A stretch of DNA of 64,000 nt from Mucilaginibacter aquariorum (GTDB lineage: Bacteria; Bacteroidota; Bacteroidia; Sphingobacteriales; Sphingobacteriaceae): positions 62,001-126,000 of the forward strand of contig NZ_JANHOH010000002.1 in assembly GCF_024498135.1 (NCBI RefSeq). Direction: 5' to 3'. Below, piece after piece: positions 37,821 to 48,182 of the stretch; positions within the stretch are counted from its first letter, which is position 1, and every line of letters starts with the position of its first letter. The translations under genes were made by a program, and so were the position numbers. The notes under the pieces were generated by a model. The model was not told the origin of the DNA. It worked only from the letters and a program-made list of their open reading frames with translations, and did no database searches.

Positions 37821-39539
37821 ATGAACACAGAACTATTTGGAATCATTGCCTCCTTCGCCCTGATGCTGGTTATCGGCATACCGCTGGGCAAATACCTTGC
37901 AAAGATGTTTGCCGGCGAAAAGGTGTGGACAGATTTTATGAAACCTGTCGAACAAGGCATTTATAAACTGTCTGGCATCAACCCTAATGAGCCAATGAAC
38001 TGGAAACAGTTTTTAAAAGCAATGATGTGTATTAATCTTTTATGGTTAGTATACGGCTTTTTTGTACTTATGAACCAGGATAAGTTGCCCTGGAATCCCG
38101 ATGGAAACCCCGGCATGACGGCTGATCTGGCATTTAATACCATCATCAGCTTTGTGGTGAACTGTAATTTACAGCACTATAGCGGCGAAAGTGGTGCCAG
38201 CTATTTGGCACAGCATTACATATTTATGTTTTTGCAGTTTGTGAGTGCCGCAACAGGTATTGCCTGCGCTGTAGGTTTGTTTAAAGCCTTCCGCGATAAA
38301 ACTACCAACGATATTGGTAACTTCTGGAATTACTTTTTGAGGGCTATAACCCGTTTATTGCTGCCCTTATCAATAGTAGTCGCCTTAATATTAACCTTTA
38401 ATGGCACACCAAGCAGCTACGCAGGTAAAGACCAGTTTATATCCCTGCAAGGCGATACCGTAAATGTATCCCGTGGGCCGGCTGCCCAATTCATCGCTAT
38501 AAAACACCTGGGTACAAATGGTGGCGGTTGGTTTGGTGCAAACTCTACCCATCCGCTGGAAAACCCTAACTACCTGACTAATATTACCGAGATCGTTTCT
38601 CAAATGATCATCCCAATCGGCATGGTTTTATGCTTCGGATATTTTATCCGCAGGAAAAAGCTGGGCTGGGTAATTTTTGGGGTGATGATGATCGGCGCTT
38701 TGCTCTTACTCATCCCAAGCATCGGCAGCGAAACAGGGGGAAATTCCGCCATCGCTAAAATGGGCATAGCCCAGCCAACCGGTGCTATGGAAGGTAAGGA
38801 AGTACGCATTGGGCCAACCGCGACAGCCTTTTGGAGTACTTTCACCACCATTGTATCAACCGGCTCTGTTAACGGAATGCACGACAGTACCATGCCGCTT
38901 ACCGGCTTATGGCAGCTGTTGGGTATGATGATAAACGGCTTCTTTGGCGGCTGCGGTGTGGGCGTATTAAACTACTTTATCTATTTGATAATAGCCGTGT
39001 TTATATCCGGACTGATGGTTGGCCGAACCCCCGAGTTTTTGGGCCACAAAGTAGAAGCGCGCGAGGTAAAGATAGCCGCTTTGATAACCCTGTTAAGTCC
39101 GCTGCTTATTATGGCGGGTACGGCTATAGCCGCGTTTGTATTTACCAATCATGGTAATGCCGACTGGGCCGTTAAGCCATCGGCATGGTTAAACAACCCA
39201 AGTTTCCATGGCTTTAGCGAGATGCTTTACGAGATGACCTCAGCTAACGCCAACAACGGCTCCGGCTTTGAAGGTTTGGGTGATAACAATGTCTTCTGGA
39301 ACGTATCAACAGGCTTTGTGATGTTACTTGGCAGGTTCCTGCCAATTATTGGTCCGGTGGCCATAGCAGGTTTGCTTGCCCAAAAGAAATACATCCCCGA
39401 ATCGGCAGGTACGCTAAAAACCGATACCATAACCTTCGGCCTGATGACCTTCGCTGTAATACTTGTTTTAAACGCATTATCGTACTTCCCTGCTTTGGCT
39501 TTGGGCCCTATTGCAGAGTTCTTCTCAATGCCTAAGTAA
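37821..39539 (+). CDS. kdpA: Potassium-transporting ATPase channel subunit KdpA
   Basis: This 572-residue membrane protein has ten or so hydrophobic segments and four selectivity-filter loops: [40 protein letters not shown] with neighbouring residues, and [15 protein letters not shown]. It is the K+-selective channel-like subunit of the high-affinity Kdp pump. Length is near the usual 557-580. It is in the operon order kdpF-A-B-C, with an 8-bp gap to kdpB. Confidence 0.98.
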   Translation: MNTELFGIIASFALMLVIGIPLGKYLAKMFAGEKVWTDFMKPVEQGIYKLSGINPNEPMNWKQFLKAMMCINLLWLVYGFFVLMNQDKLPWNPDGNPGMTADLAFNTIISFVVNCNLQHYSGESGASYLAQHYIFMFLQFVSAATGIACAVGLFKAFRDKTTNDIGNFWNYFLRAITRLLLPLSIVVALILTFNGTPSSYAGKDQFISLQGDTVNVSRGPAAQFIAIKHLGTNGGGWFGANSTHPLENPNYLTNITEIVSQMIIPIGMVLCFGYFIRRKKLGWVIFGVMMIGALLLLIPSIGSETGGNSAIAKMGIAQPTGAMEGKEVRIGPTATAFWSTFTTIVSTGSVNGMHDSTMPLTGLWQLLGMMINGFFGGCGVGVLNYFIYLIIAVFISGLMVGRTPEFLGHKVEAREVKIAALITLLSPLLIMAGTAIAAFVFTNHGNADWAVKPSAWLNNPSFHGFSEMLYEMTSANANNGSGFEGLGDNNVFWNVSTGFVMLLGRFLPIIGPVAIAGLLAQKKYIPESAGTLKTDTITFGLMTFAVILVLNALSYFPALALGPIAEFFSMPK

Positions 39540-39547
39540 TCTATATC

Positions 39548-41581
39548 ATGACAACAAGATCAAATAAATTATTCGAACCTGCTCTGGTGCAAACCGCGCT
39601 TGCAGCGTCGTTCATCAAACTGAACCCAAAAGTAATGCTGCGCAACCCGGTAATGTTTACCGTGGAAGTTGGCACTGCCATAATGCTTTACATGAGCGTT
39701 TACAGCTTTATGCATGCCGGCCAGGGTTCGTTCACCTATAACCTTATCATTTTCTTAGTACTGCTGTTAACCTTATTATTTGCCAATTTTGCCGAGGCTA
39801 TTGCCGAGGCACGTGGTAAAGCCCAGGCTGATAGCTTACGTAAAACCCGTGAGGAAACACCTGCCAATGTCTTGTTAAGCGATGGCAGCATCGTCAGCAA
39901 ATCATCAAACGAATTGCGCAAAGGCGATGTATTTGTTTGCGAGGCCGGCGATACCATCCCAACGGATGGTGAGATAATTGAAGGCCTGGCTACAATAGAT
40001 GAATCAGCCATTACAGGTGAATCTGCTCCGGTTATCCGCGAGGCAGGTGGCGATAAATCATCGGTAACAGGTGGTACAAAAGTATTATCAGACAAGATAA
40101 AAGTTATAGTAACCACCGAACCCGGCGAAAGCTTTCTGGATAAGATGATAGCCCTGGTAGAAGGTGCATCTCGCCAGAAAACGCCTAACGAGATAGCACT
40201 AACCATTTTGTTAGCCAGTTTTACGCTCATCTTCATTATCGTTTGTGTTACACTGAAACCGTTTGCAGATTATGCCAACACGCCCATCACTATTGCGGCC
40301 TTGATATCGCTTTTCGTTTGTTTAATTCCCACAACTATCGGTGGCCTTTTATCGGCCATTGGTATTGCAGGGATGGACAGGGCGCTGCGCGCCAATGTGA
40401 TCACAAAGTCTGGGAAAGCGGTTGAAACCGCAGGTGATATTGACGTATTGCTGCTGGATAAAACAGGTACCATCACCATTGGTAACCGTAAGGCCACTCA
40501 ATTTTGGCCGGCCCCCGGCGTATTACCCGAAGACCTGGTAAAAGCTGCCGTATTATCCTCACGGGCTGATGAAACGCCTGAGGGTAAATCAATAATTGAG
40601 CTGGCACAGCAAAGCAACATGCATATTTCAATGGCTGCGCCAAAGGGTGCGGAGTTCATTAAGTTCACTGCCGAAACCCGTTCAAGCGGTATTAATACTA
40701 CAGATGGCTTACGGATCCGTAAAGGTGCTTTTGATTCGATCAGGAATATGTCGGTAGCAGCAGGAAACAAGTTTTCTGCCGATGTGGAAGAGCGTGTAAA
40801 AGCCATTGCAAGTAATGGCGGTACGCCGCTTGTGGTATCACAAAACGAAGTGGTTTTAGGTACGATAGAACTGCAGGATATTATTAAACCCGGTATAGCC
40901 GAACGTTTTGAGCGCCTGCGCAAAATGGGTATTAAAACCGTAATGGTAACCGGCGATAACCCGCTTACCGCAAAATTCATTGCTGAAAAGGCCGGTGTAG
41001 ATGATTTTATAGCCGAGGCCAAGCCCGAAGATAAAATGAACTATATTAAACATGAACAGCAAAGCGGCCGCCTGGTTGCCATGATGGGCGATGGTACAAA
41101 CGATGCTCCGGCACTTGCCCAGGCAGATGTTGGTGTAGCCATGAACAGTGGTACACAGGCCGCCAAGGAAGCCGGTAATATGGTGGATCTGGATAACGAC
41201 CCAACCAAGCTGATAGAGATAGTGGAGATAGGTAAGCAATTGCTTATTACCCGCGGTACATTAACCACCTTCTCTATAGCAAACGATGTGGCTAAATACT
41301 TTGCCATTGTTCCGGCGTTGTTCATCGCTTCTATTCCGGCATTGCAGGCTATAAATATTATGCATCTGCACAGTCCGGAGAGCGCTATACTATCCGCCGT
41401 GATATTCAATGCCATCATTATCCCGATGCTGATACCATTGGCATTAAAAGGTGTAGAATATAAACCGATAGGAGCCAGTGCGCTGCTTCGCCGTAACTTA
41501 TTGATATATGGTTTGGGCGGTGTTATCGCGCCATTCATCGGTATCAAATTAATCGACTTACTTATTTCCCTATTCTTCTAA
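39548..41581 (+). CDS. kdpB: Potassium-transporting P-type ATPase subunit KdpB
   Basis: This 677-residue P-type ATPase couples ATP hydrolysis to K+ uptake through KdpA. It has the actuator TGES motif ([10 protein letters not shown]), phosphorylation Asp304 in DKTGTIT, the hinge [10 protein letters not shown], and the [24 protein letters not shown] signature. Seven hydrophobic segments are visible. All catalytic motifs are intact. It is followed 11 bp later by kdpC. Confidence 0.98.
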   Translation: MTTRSNKLFEPALVQTALAASFIKLNPKVMLRNPVMFTVEVGTAIMLYMSVYSFMHAGQGSFTYNLIIFLVLLLTLLFANFAEAIAEARGKAQADSLRKTREETPANVLLSDGSIVSKSSNELRKGDVFVCEAGDTIPTDGEIIEGLATIDESAITGESAPVIREAGGDKSSVTGGTKVLSDKIKVIVTTEPGESFLDKMIALVEGASRQKTPNEIALTILLASFTLIFIIVCVTLKPFADYANTPITIAALISLFVCLIPTTIGGLLSAIGIAGMDRALRANVITKSGKAVETAGDIDVLLLDKTGTITIGNRKATQFWPAPGVLPEDLVKAAVLSSRADETPEGKSIIELAQQSNMHISMAAPKGAEFIKFTAETRSSGINTTDGLRIRKGAFDSIRNMSVAAGNKFSADVEERVKAIASNGGTPLVVSQNEVVLGTIELQDIIKPGIAERFERLRKMGIKTVMVTGDNPLTAKFIAEKAGVDDFIAEAKPEDKMNYIKHEQQSGRLVAMMGDGTNDAPALAQADVGVAMNSGTQAAKEAGNMVDLDNDPTKLIEIVEIGKQLLITRGTLTTFSIANDVAKYFAIVPALFIASIPALQAINIMHLHSPESAILSAVIFNAIIIPMLIPLALKGVEYKPIGASALLRRNLLIYGLGGVIAPFIGIKLIDLLISLFF

Positions 41582-41592
41582 TTAATAAGATC

Positions 41593-42159
41593 ATGAACAA
41601 TAACATCATAAAATCCATACGTATTACACTGGTATTGACCGTAATACTATGCGTGATATACCCGGTAGCTATATCCCTTGCCGGTAAGTTATCAAAAGGC
41701 CGTGGCGATGGAGAAACCATTGTGGTAAACGGCAAAGTGGTTGGATATGCCAACATTGGCCAAAGCTTTACACAGCCCAAATACTTTTGGGGCAGGCCAT
41801 CGGCAGTTGGTTACAACGCGGCAGGTTCGGCAGGTTCAAACAAAGGGCCAAGCAACCCCGATTATCTGAAGGATGTGAGCAGCCGTATTGATACCCTGCT
41901 TAAATACCATCCATACCTGAAACGCGCGGATATCCCTGCCGAAATGGTAACCGCATCTGGTAGTGGCCTTGACCCTGATATTTCACCGGCAGCAGCTAAA
42001 ATACAGATCAAACGTATTGCTGATAATCGCAAATTATCTGTGCAGCAAGTTACTGATTTGGTGTCAGCACATACCGAAGCGCCGCTTTTAGGTCTGTTTG
42101 GCCCATCGAAAGTGAATGTATTGAAATTGAATGTGGCTTTAGATGAACTGAAAAAATAA
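41593..42159 (+). CDS. kdpC: Potassium-transporting ATPase subunit KdpC
   Basis: This 188-residue protein has one N-terminal membrane helix (LVLTVILCVIYPVAISLAGK) and a periplasmic domain with the KdpC signatures PKYFWGRPSA, GSNKGPSNPDY, ASGSGLDPDISPAAAKIQ and AHTEAPLLGLFGPSKVNVLKLN. KdpC joins KdpA and KdpB and raises nucleotide affinity. It ends the ATPase part of the operon before a hairpin repeat. Confidence 0.98.
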   Translation: MNNNIIKSIRITLVLTVILCVIYPVAISLAGKLSKGRGDGETIVVNGKVVGYANIGQSFTQPKYFWGRPSAVGYNAAGSAGSNKGPSNPDYLKDVSSRIDTLLKYHPYLKRADIPAEMVTASGSGLDPDISPAAAKIQIKRIADNRKLSVQQVTDLVSAHTEAPLLGLFGPSKVNVLKLNVALDELKK

Positions 42160-42184
42160 CAAAAGATCAAAATGTTATTTTGAA

Positions 42185-42273
42185 CGATAGAGAGAAATCT
42201 TGTTCGAACGTTAGGCGGCGACCTTTGCATATTGAACAAGATTTCTCCTCGCTATCGCTCGTTCGAAATGACA
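42185..42273. repeat. Palindromic repeat element between kdpC and the porin gene
   Basis: CGATAGAGAGAAATCTTGTTC (42185-42205) is the near-complement of GAACAAGATTTCTCCTCGCTATCG (42234-42257), with a 14-bp perfect core and a 28-base loop. The right arm, continued to GTTCGAAATGACA (42273), matches 2511-2547 in the tandem repeat of this window. The transcript would fold strongly, and the element may tune expression of the porin against the ATPase. Confidence 0.8.
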
Positions 42274-42293
42274 AGCATATAACCAACCAAAAA

Positions 42294-43349
42294 ATGAAAA
42301 CATTCCTCATATCATTAGTAATATTTTTTGCTGCTATAACTGCCAAAGCACAGGACACTACCAAGACTACAGAAACCCCTTTAACCATATCCGGATCGGT
42401 AGATGCGTATTACAAATACGATTTTTCAAAATTCAGGAACGTGGCAGGTGGCTCAAATATCCCCACCAGCTTTGCTACCGACCAAAATTCTATCTCGATA
42501 GGTATGGTTGACCTGGCCGAAAAAAAGAAAGTGAACAAAGCCTCCTTTGTAGGCGAGTTGTCATTCGGTCCGCGGGGCGAGGCACAGTCAATACCAAACA
42601 GCGGCACCAACGGGCAATCGTTCCATATCCAAAATTTATATATGGGTTATGATGTAACAGATAAACTAAATCTTACTGCCGGCTACATGTCAACCTTTGT
42701 GGGTTACGAAGTAATATCACCCGTAGGGAATTTCAACTACTCTACCTCATACCTTTTCACCAACGGGCCATTCCAAAATGCGGGCTTTAAAGCAACATAT
42801 GCCTTTACAAGCAAAATAAGCCTGATGGCCGGGATATTTAATGATACCTGGAACAACTATCAATCATCAAGGGATGTATCTACATTTGGGGCACAGCTAT
42901 TTGTTAGTCCGCTTAAAGGCTGGACAGCCTACATCAATTTGTTAAGCGGTAAAACTTCGGGTACCATCGTGGATCTGACCACCGCCTACCAAATAACCGA
43001 TGCCTTTAAATTAGGCTTGAACGGTGCAAGCTTTTCGGCGCCAGATGCTGTAAAGGGCGGTTTTGAAGGCGTAGCATTATACCCACAATTAGCAGTTTCA
43101 AAAGCGGTAACTTTAGGGTTGAGGGGCGAATATTTTAAAACTAAAAACGGAGGCTTTGTAACAGCAGGCCCGCCAGTCGGCGAATCGATAACGGCATTTA
43201 CTTTAACCGCCAACATAACGGCAGGTCCGTTAACACTGATCCCCGAGGCAAGATTAGATAATGGTTCAACCAGTCAGTTCATTAATAACAATGGCGGGCC
43301 AACTAAGCAGGCATCGCAATTTTTAGTGGCGGCGGTTTACGCGTTTTAA
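42294..43349 (+). CDS. Outer-membrane beta-barrel (porin-like) protein of the kdp locus
   Basis: The ATG at 42294 gives a clean signal peptide (MKTFLISLVIFFAAITAKAQ); the longer open frame upstream runs through the repeat element and is rejected. The 351-residue product has alternating beta strands, GSVDAYYKYDFSK near the start, FHIQNLYMGYDVTDKLNLTAGYM in the middle and AVYAF at the C-terminus, a barrel-end aromatic. It resembles the OmpL-like BBP2 porin group. Its place just after kdpC suggests a K+ or general-solute pore co-regulated with the pump; this is inference. Confidence 0.8.
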   Translation: MKTFLISLVIFFAAITAKAQDTTKTTETPLTISGSVDAYYKYDFSKFRNVAGGSNIPTSFATDQNSISIGMVDLAEKKKVNKASFVGELSFGPRGEAQSIPNSGTNGQSFHIQNLYMGYDVTDKLNLTAGYMSTFVGYEVISPVGNFNYSTSYLFTNGPFQNAGFKATYAFTSKISLMAGIFNDTWNNYQSSRDVSTFGAQLFVSPLKGWTAYINLLSGKTSGTIVDLTTAYQITDAFKLGLNGASFSAPDAVKGGFEGVALYPQLAVSKAVTLGLRGEYFKTKNGGFVTAGPPVGESITAFTLTANITAGPLTLIPEARLDNGSTSQFINNNGGPTKQASQFLVAAVYAF

Positions 43350-43368
43350 ATATTTGAGATTTGATTTA

Positions 43369-43468
43369 ACCACAGAGTACACAGAAAAAAAAGACACAGA
43401 GTTCGCAGAGATTATACCTCTGTGAGCTCTGTGTCTGACAAAAACTATATCTCTGTTCACTCTGTGGT
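43369..43468. repeat. Nested inverted repeat of the CACAGAG/CTCTGTG type
   Basis: ACCACAGAGT (43369-43378) pairs with ACTCTGTGGT (43459-43468), and inside it AGACACAGAG (43392-43401) pairs with CTCTGTGTCT (43427-43436). The element fills the gap before the KdpD-like gene and is why the start at 43482 is preferred. A related stretch lies at 37400-37475. Confidence 0.75.
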
Positions 43469-43481
43469 AAAAAGTAAACTA

Positions 43482-44600
43482 ATGGCAGACACATCTGTAA
43501 AAAACTTTATCGACCTGGTAAAAAAATCCAGGCGGGGCAAGCTGAAGATCTATATCGGCATGAGCGCGGGTGTGGGTAAAACCTACCGCATGCTGCAGGA
43601 AGCCCATGCCCTGCTAAAAAACAATATAGATATACAGATAGGTTATATTGAAACGCATAACCGTGCCGAAACACATGCTTTATTAGCCGGGCTGCCGTTG
43701 ATAGATCGGCGTAAAATATTTTACAAGGGCAAAGAGCTGGAAGAAATGGACCTGCAGACCATTTTAAACCGCCACCCCGAAGTGGTTATCGTTGATGAGC
43801 TTGCCCACAGTAATATTGAAGGCAGTAAAAACAGCAAACGCTGGCAGGATGTAAGGGATATACTGGAAGCCGGTATTAGTGTAATAACGGCGCTTAATGT
43901 TCAGCATTTAGAAAGCCTGAACGAAGAGATCCAGGATATTACCGGCATCCCCATTACCGAAAGGGTGCCCGACAAAATATTGGAAATTGCAGACGAGATC
44001 GTAAATATCGACCTTACCGCCGATGAACTGATCGACAGATTGAAAGAAGGTAAGATCTACGATAAAGCGAAGGTGGAAACCGCCCTGCAAAACTTTTTTC
44101 GCAACGATAAAATTTTACAACTGCGCGAGATCGCACTGAAAGAGGTGGCGCATCATTTGGAGCGGAAGATAGATATAGAGGTGCCTAAGCAGATAAAACT
44201 ACGGCCCGAGAAGTTTTTGGCCTGTATATCGTCAAATGCAGAAACCGCCAGGATCGTTATCCGTAAAACAGCCCGGCTGGCTTCCTATTACCGTTCGCAA
44301 TGGATAGTATTGTATGTGCAAAGCAGTAGCGAAAGCCTGGATCGCATTAAACTGGATAAGCAACGACATCTCATAAATAACTTTAAATTGGCAACAGAAC
44401 TTGGTGCCGAGCTCATCAAGATAAAAAGCGACGCCATTACACAAACTATTATGAAAGTAGCCGAAGAAAAAGAAGTGACCACCATTTGTATAGGCAAGCC
44501 ACATTTAAATTTATGGCAGGTAATACTAAGGACCGCCGTATTTAACGAGCTGCTGAATAAGATAGCATTAACAGAAACTGATTTAGTGATATTATCATGA
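43482..44600 (+). CDS. kdpD: KdpD N-terminal sensor module without kinase domains
   Basis: The 372-residue product has the KdpD sensor domain (residues about 15-225) with Walker A YIGMSAGVGKTYRML, VVIVDELAHSN, DILEAGISVITALNVQHLESLN and RVPDKILEIADEIVNIDL. A universal-stress-like domain follows (about 245-372, FLACISSNAETARIVIRKTARLAS). It ends where full-length KdpD would continue with four membrane helices and HisKA/HATPase. This is therefore half a KdpD. It overlaps the next gene, a membrane kinase, by four bases (ATGA). The two together probably make up a split sensor for K+ or turgor. The start at 43482 avoids coding through the inverted repeat. Confidence 0.93.
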   Translation: MADTSVKNFIDLVKKSRRGKLKIYIGMSAGVGKTYRMLQEAHALLKNNIDIQIGYIETHNRAETHALLAGLPLIDRRKIFYKGKELEEMDLQTILNRHPEVVIVDELAHSNIEGSKNSKRWQDVRDILEAGISVITALNVQHLESLNEEIQDITGIPITERVPDKILEIADEIVNIDLTADELIDRLKEGKIYDKAKVETALQNFFRNDKILQLREIALKEVAHHLERKIDIEVPKQIKLRPEKFLACISSNAETARIVIRKTARLASYYRSQWIVLYVQSSSESLDRIKLDKQRHLINNFKLATELGAELIKIKSDAITQTIMKVAEEKEVTTICIGKPHLNLWQVILRTAVFNELLNKIALTETDLVILS

Positions 44601-46339
44601 AAGTAAAAAATAAACTCCGCTTAGGATTTGGCTTTTTGTTTATAGTCGTCCTTTTTTTTGGCATAGTATCTTTATTCTATATCAACCAGATATCAAATAG
44701 TGCAAAAGTTATTTTAAAAGACAACTATAAGTCGCTAAGCATTATCCGCGAAATGCGTTCCATTCTTGATGAAAGTAGCATGCCACTTAATGCAACAGCG
44801 GTATTATCTTTTAGCGACCTGTTATTTAAGGAAGCAAATAATATAACCGAGCCCGGCGAACGGCAAGCTGTGCAGGGCTTACAAGCAACATTTAATAAAC
44901 TTCAAAAAAAAGGGGACATATTAACCTTGCAGCAAAGCGAAAAAGAGGCGCGAAGGTACCTCCGGAAAATAGAGTCTGTTAACATGCAGGCCATTGTGCA
45001 TAAAAATGAAATGGCCAACACTTCGGTTGATGAAGCAACACTGTTTTTGGGTTTAACCGGCACCTTTACTTTCCTGGTGCTTTTTAGCTTTAGTGTAAAC
45101 TTCCCCGGTATCATCTCTAAGCCTTTAAATGCATTGCTGGAAGGTATTAGGGAAATTAGTCAGAAAAATTACGACAAGCGCCTTCATTTTGAACAGAACG
45201 ATGAATTTGCCGAAGTAGCCAATGCATTTAATTTGATGGCAACCAAACTAAACGATTGGGAGAACAGTAACCTGGCTACCGTAATATCTGAAAAGCGGCG
45301 TATCGAAGCCATAATTGATCAAATGCAGGATGCCATTATTGGTATAAACGAAAAGCAGGAGATACTTTTTATGAACGATGCCGCCCGCAAAACTTTAAAT
45401 ATTACCGATGATAAAATAATAGGTAAAAATGCCGGGCAGCTGGTGAAAAGCAATGACCTTTTTAGATCTATCCTAAAAGATGAAGCTACAATAAAGCCCT
45501 TTAAAATTGTATTGGATAACCGCGAATCATTTTTCCAACTGCAGCGCAGCGATATTGTGGTGCCTGATATTGATAAATCTGAAGGTGCATTGCAATTGGC
45601 AAGCCGGTCGGCCGGTAAAGTGTATATCCTCAAAAATATTACCGAGTTTAAAGAACGCGATGAAGCGAAGACCAACTTTATAGCTACTATATCGCATGAG
45701 TTAAAAACGCCTATCGCTTCCATAAAGATGAGCCTGAAGCTGCTTAACGATGAACGGGTAGGTTCACTGAATACCGAGCAGGATCAGTTGGTTAGCCATA
45801 TTAAAGATGATAACGATCGCCTGCTAAAAATAACCAGCGAACTGCTGGAACTTTCGCAGGTAGAAACCGGGAACATTCAGTTAAATTTTGTGCCGGTAAA
45901 CCCCATGCAAATTGTTGATTACGCGGTTACTTCCATCCAATTTCAGGCCCAGCAAAAACAGGTACAACTGGAAGTGTTAAAAGATGATAACCTGCCGGAT
46001 GTGCAGGCAGATGTAGAGAAAACCGCCTGGGTATTGGTTAATTTTCTATCGAACGCGTTACGTTACAGCGCCGAAAAATCAAAGATCATTATACAGATAA
46101 GCAGGCATAACGAACTTGTTGAATTTTCGGTAAAAGATTTTGGTAAAGGCATCGACGAAACCTATCAAAAACGCCTGTTCGACCGTTACTTCCAGGTGCC
46201 TACAGATGGGCAAAACAAATCAGGATCGGGTTTAGGGCTTGCCATCTCTAAAGATTTTATAAATGCGCAGGGCGGTACTATTGGCGTTCAAAGTGAAATT
46301 GGGGCAGGCAGCAGGTTTTATTTTACTTTACGTGTTTAA
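44597..46339 (+). CDS. HAMP/PAS membrane histidine kinase paired with split KdpD
   Basis: This 580-residue kinase has two membrane helices (residues about 9-30 and 153-176) around a helical periplasmic domain. A HAMP linker follows (ISKPLNALLEGIREISQKNYDKRL), then a PAS domain (IDQMQDAIIGINEKQEILFMNDAA), HisKA (FIATISHELKTPIASIKMSL) and HATPase (SNALRYSAE, KDFGKGID, GSGLGLAISKDFI). It lacks the KdpD membrane domain. Co-translation with the KdpD sensor half suggests that it supplies the catalytic part, and the sigma-54 regulator at 35726 would be its partner. This pairing is inference from order. Confidence 0.93.
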   Translation: MKVKNKLRLGFGFLFIVVLFFGIVSLFYINQISNSAKVILKDNYKSLSIIREMRSILDESSMPLNATAVLSFSDLLFKEANNITEPGERQAVQGLQATFNKLQKKGDILTLQQSEKEARRYLRKIESVNMQAIVHKNEMANTSVDEATLFLGLTGTFTFLVLFSFSVNFPGIISKPLNALLEGIREISQKNYDKRLHFEQNDEFAEVANAFNLMATKLNDWENSNLATVISEKRRIEAIIDQMQDAIIGINEKQEILFMNDAARKTLNITDDKIIGKNAGQLVKSNDLFRSILKDEATIKPFKIVLDNRESFFQLQRSDIVVPDIDKSEGALQLASRSAGKVYILKNITEFKERDEAKTNFIATISHELKTPIASIKMSLKLLNDERVGSLNTEQDQLVSHIKDDNDRLLKITSELLELSQVETGNIQLNFVPVNPMQIVDYAVTSIQFQAQQKQVQLEVLKDDNLPDVQADVEKTAWVLVNFLSNALRYSAEKSKIIIQISRHNELVEFSVKDFGKGIDETYQKRLFDRYFQVPTDGQNKSGSGLGLAISKDFINAQGGTIGVQSEIGAGSRFYFTLRV

Positions 46340-46347
46340 GTGACATG

Positions 46348-47472
46348 CTATTCAAAGGCAAAACTTGCGAAGGATATCCCATTGAATATGCATACACCTG
46401 CTCCGTATGTTCCAAACCAGAGCTTGCCATTTTTGTCTTTATAGATAGTATTTATAACATTGCTTGTAAGCCCATCTTTTGTGGTATAATTAGTTAAGTT
46501 TTTACCATCATAGCGCCAAACACCGGCGTCGAAGGTTCCAACCCAAATGTCTCCGTTCCCGTCTTCGTTTATCGTCCAAACACGGGCCATCGTGCCAGGC
46601 CCTGGTTTGCCTGATAATTTTGACGATGTTAGAAAAGCGCCGTTACCCAGTCCCTTTTCTTTTGTAACGTTGGTTATGGATTTTCCATCATATTTGAATA
46701 AGCCATAACCATTATTGCCAAACCAAAGGTTTCCTTTTTTGTCTTCGAACACACTACGAACAGCCGGGCCAGCTAAACCTTTTGCAGAAAGCCAGGTAAA
46801 GGCTTTGCCATCGTAGCGGCACACGCCCATGCTTTGGGTGCCAAACCAAATATTCCCTTTTTTATCTTTAAGAATACAATAAACGCTATAAGGTGTGAGG
46901 CGATTGGCCGGAAGTTGAGGCTGTGCATGATCAGTTTTAGGTAATGGTAAATAGGTGAATGATTTACCGTTGTAGCGATATACTCCACCCGCGGCAGCAA
47001 ACCACAGATCGCCTGGTTCTATTTTCCAATCTTTATCCGGGCTATCGGCTAATTGCGAATTCTCTTTATCTGTAAGCGTGGTGAAGGTTCGTCCATCATA
47101 GCGACTGACTCCATATAAACTGGTACCGAACCAAATGTTACCAGATTTATCTTCCTGTATGGTCTGCACCTGGTTATTGGCTAGCCCATCTTTATCGGTA
47201 AACTGGACCAGGGTTTTTCCATCATACCGAAACACTCCTTCGCCATTGGTGCCAAACCAGTAATTGCCATTTTTATCCTGTAAGATACTGGTGATGTTCT
47301 TATCAATTTTGCTTGTTAGGCTCGCTCCAAAAACATCGATATTTGTCGCTTCTTTTGATGCTGTTGCCTGTTCTGTTAGGCGATCCTTTTTGTTTTTCGA
47401 ATTACAGGAAATCAATAATGCCGGAAACAAAGAACAGATTAGTATTTGTTTAAAGATCTTGATCATAACCAT
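46348..47472 (-). CDS. Two-component-regulator-type propeller lipoprotein
   Basis: This 374-residue lipoprotein has a lipobox near residue 22 (ALLISCNSKNKK). It carries about seven Reg_prop blades repeating DKxGNxWFGTxxxGVxRYDGKxxT, for example GNYWFGTNGEGVFRYDGK, GNIWFGTSLYGVSRYDGR, GNIWFGTQSMGVCRYDGK and GDIWVGTFDAGVWRYDGK. This propeller is the sensor of hybrid two-component systems in Bacteroidota. Here it stands alone with no kinase, and is tethered to a membrane. It may be a free ligand-binding surface protein. It converges on the Kdp kinase with 8 bp between stops. Confidence 0.9.
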   Translation of the reverse strand: MVMIKIFKQILICSLFPALLISCNSKNKKDRLTEQATASKEATNIDVFGASLTSKIDKNITSILQDKNGNYWFGTNGEGVFRYDGKTLVQFTDKDGLANNQVQTIQEDKSGNIWFGTSLYGVSRYDGRTFTTLTDKENSQLADSPDKDWKIEPGDLWFAAAGGVYRYNGKSFTYLPLPKTDHAQPQLPANRLTPYSVYCILKDKKGNIWFGTQSMGVCRYDGKAFTWLSAKGLAGPAVRSVFEDKKGNLWFGNNGYGLFKYDGKSITNVTKEKGLGNGAFLTSSKLSGKPGPGTMARVWTINEDGNGDIWVGTFDAGVWRYDGKNLTNYTTKDGLTSNVINTIYKDKNGKLWFGTYGAGVCIFNGISFASFAFE

Positions 47473-47479
47473 TTTTTAA

Positions 47480-48079
47480 TTATTTATGGAAGGCAAGGTC
47501 CAGCGTGATCATAATGTCATCGGCTATCATCTTGTCCTTTACCGCAGCAAGAAAATCCCATTGCTTTGGCTTCTCCTGCAGATCGATGTTCCACTTTGTG
47601 CGGTCGATGCTGAGGTTGGCCTTTACGCCAATGATGTCCCCCTTTTTGTTGATAGTGGCGTTGAACTCGATGGGCTTGGTGATCCCTTTGATGGTAAGAT
47701 CGCCGCTTACCCTGAAGACGGAAGGCTGAGAGCTGGGCATAATGCCTGTAACAGACATTGTCGCAGTCGGGTAAACGCCGGTATCAAAAAATCCGGTTGT
47801 GGTAAGCTCCTTATCTATCTCTTGCCTGCCCGCGGCGGTGGGTCGGTCGGTACTACGGATGCTTTTCATATCCATGGTGAAGTCGCCGGTGGATGGTTCG
47901 CCCTTGGGTGAATAGTCAAGTGTGCCTTTGTTGAAGAGCAGGTAGCCGTTGTGCCTGCCTACGGTTTCCACCTTCCATAATATCCGGCTTTTTTTGGTGT
48001 CCAGTTGGTAGCGCTGCTGGGCTTGTGCAGAAAACTGGAGCAGCACCAGTAACAGAATTATCTTAATTTTGTTGATCAT
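47480..48079 (-). CDS. YceI-family periplasmic lipid-binding protein
   Basis: ATG at 48077-48079 gives MINKIKIILLLVLLQFSAQAQ, a good signal peptide; the longer frame upstream overlaps the divergent gene and is rejected. The 199-residue product has YceI features: YQLDTKKSRILWKVETVGRHNGYLLF, FTMDMKSIRSTD, GDLTIKGITKPIEFNATINKKG and FNIDL-like DRTKWNIDL. YceI proteins form a lipocalin-like barrel that binds isoprenoids or amides. The ORF lies 8 bp from the propeller gene and is divergent from a winged-helix regulator. Confidence 0.9.
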   Translation of the reverse strand: MINKIKIILLLVLLQFSAQAQQRYQLDTKKSRILWKVETVGRHNGYLLFNKGTLDYSPKGEPSTGDFTMDMKSIRSTDRPTAAGRQEIDKELTTTGFFDTGVYPTATMSVTGIMPSSQPSVFRVSGDLTIKGITKPIEFNATINKKGDIIGVKANLSIDRTKWNIDLQEKPKQWDFLAAVKDKMIADDIMITLDLAFHK

Positions 48080-48182
48080 AAATTGTTGATTTGTAATGGC
48101 AAACGTAACCTTCCATCGCAAATATGTTGTGATGGATATTGTAAATAAAATTGTAAACTTTGTAAATTCAACAGGAACAAAC

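Noticed and set aside
42180..42293. Upstream start for the barrel protein
   Set aside because: It reads through a hairpin repeat and would bury the signal peptide.
43422..43481. Upstream start for the KdpD-like gene
   Set aside because: The first 20 codons fall in an inverted repeat; the ATG at 43482 gives the usual N-terminus.
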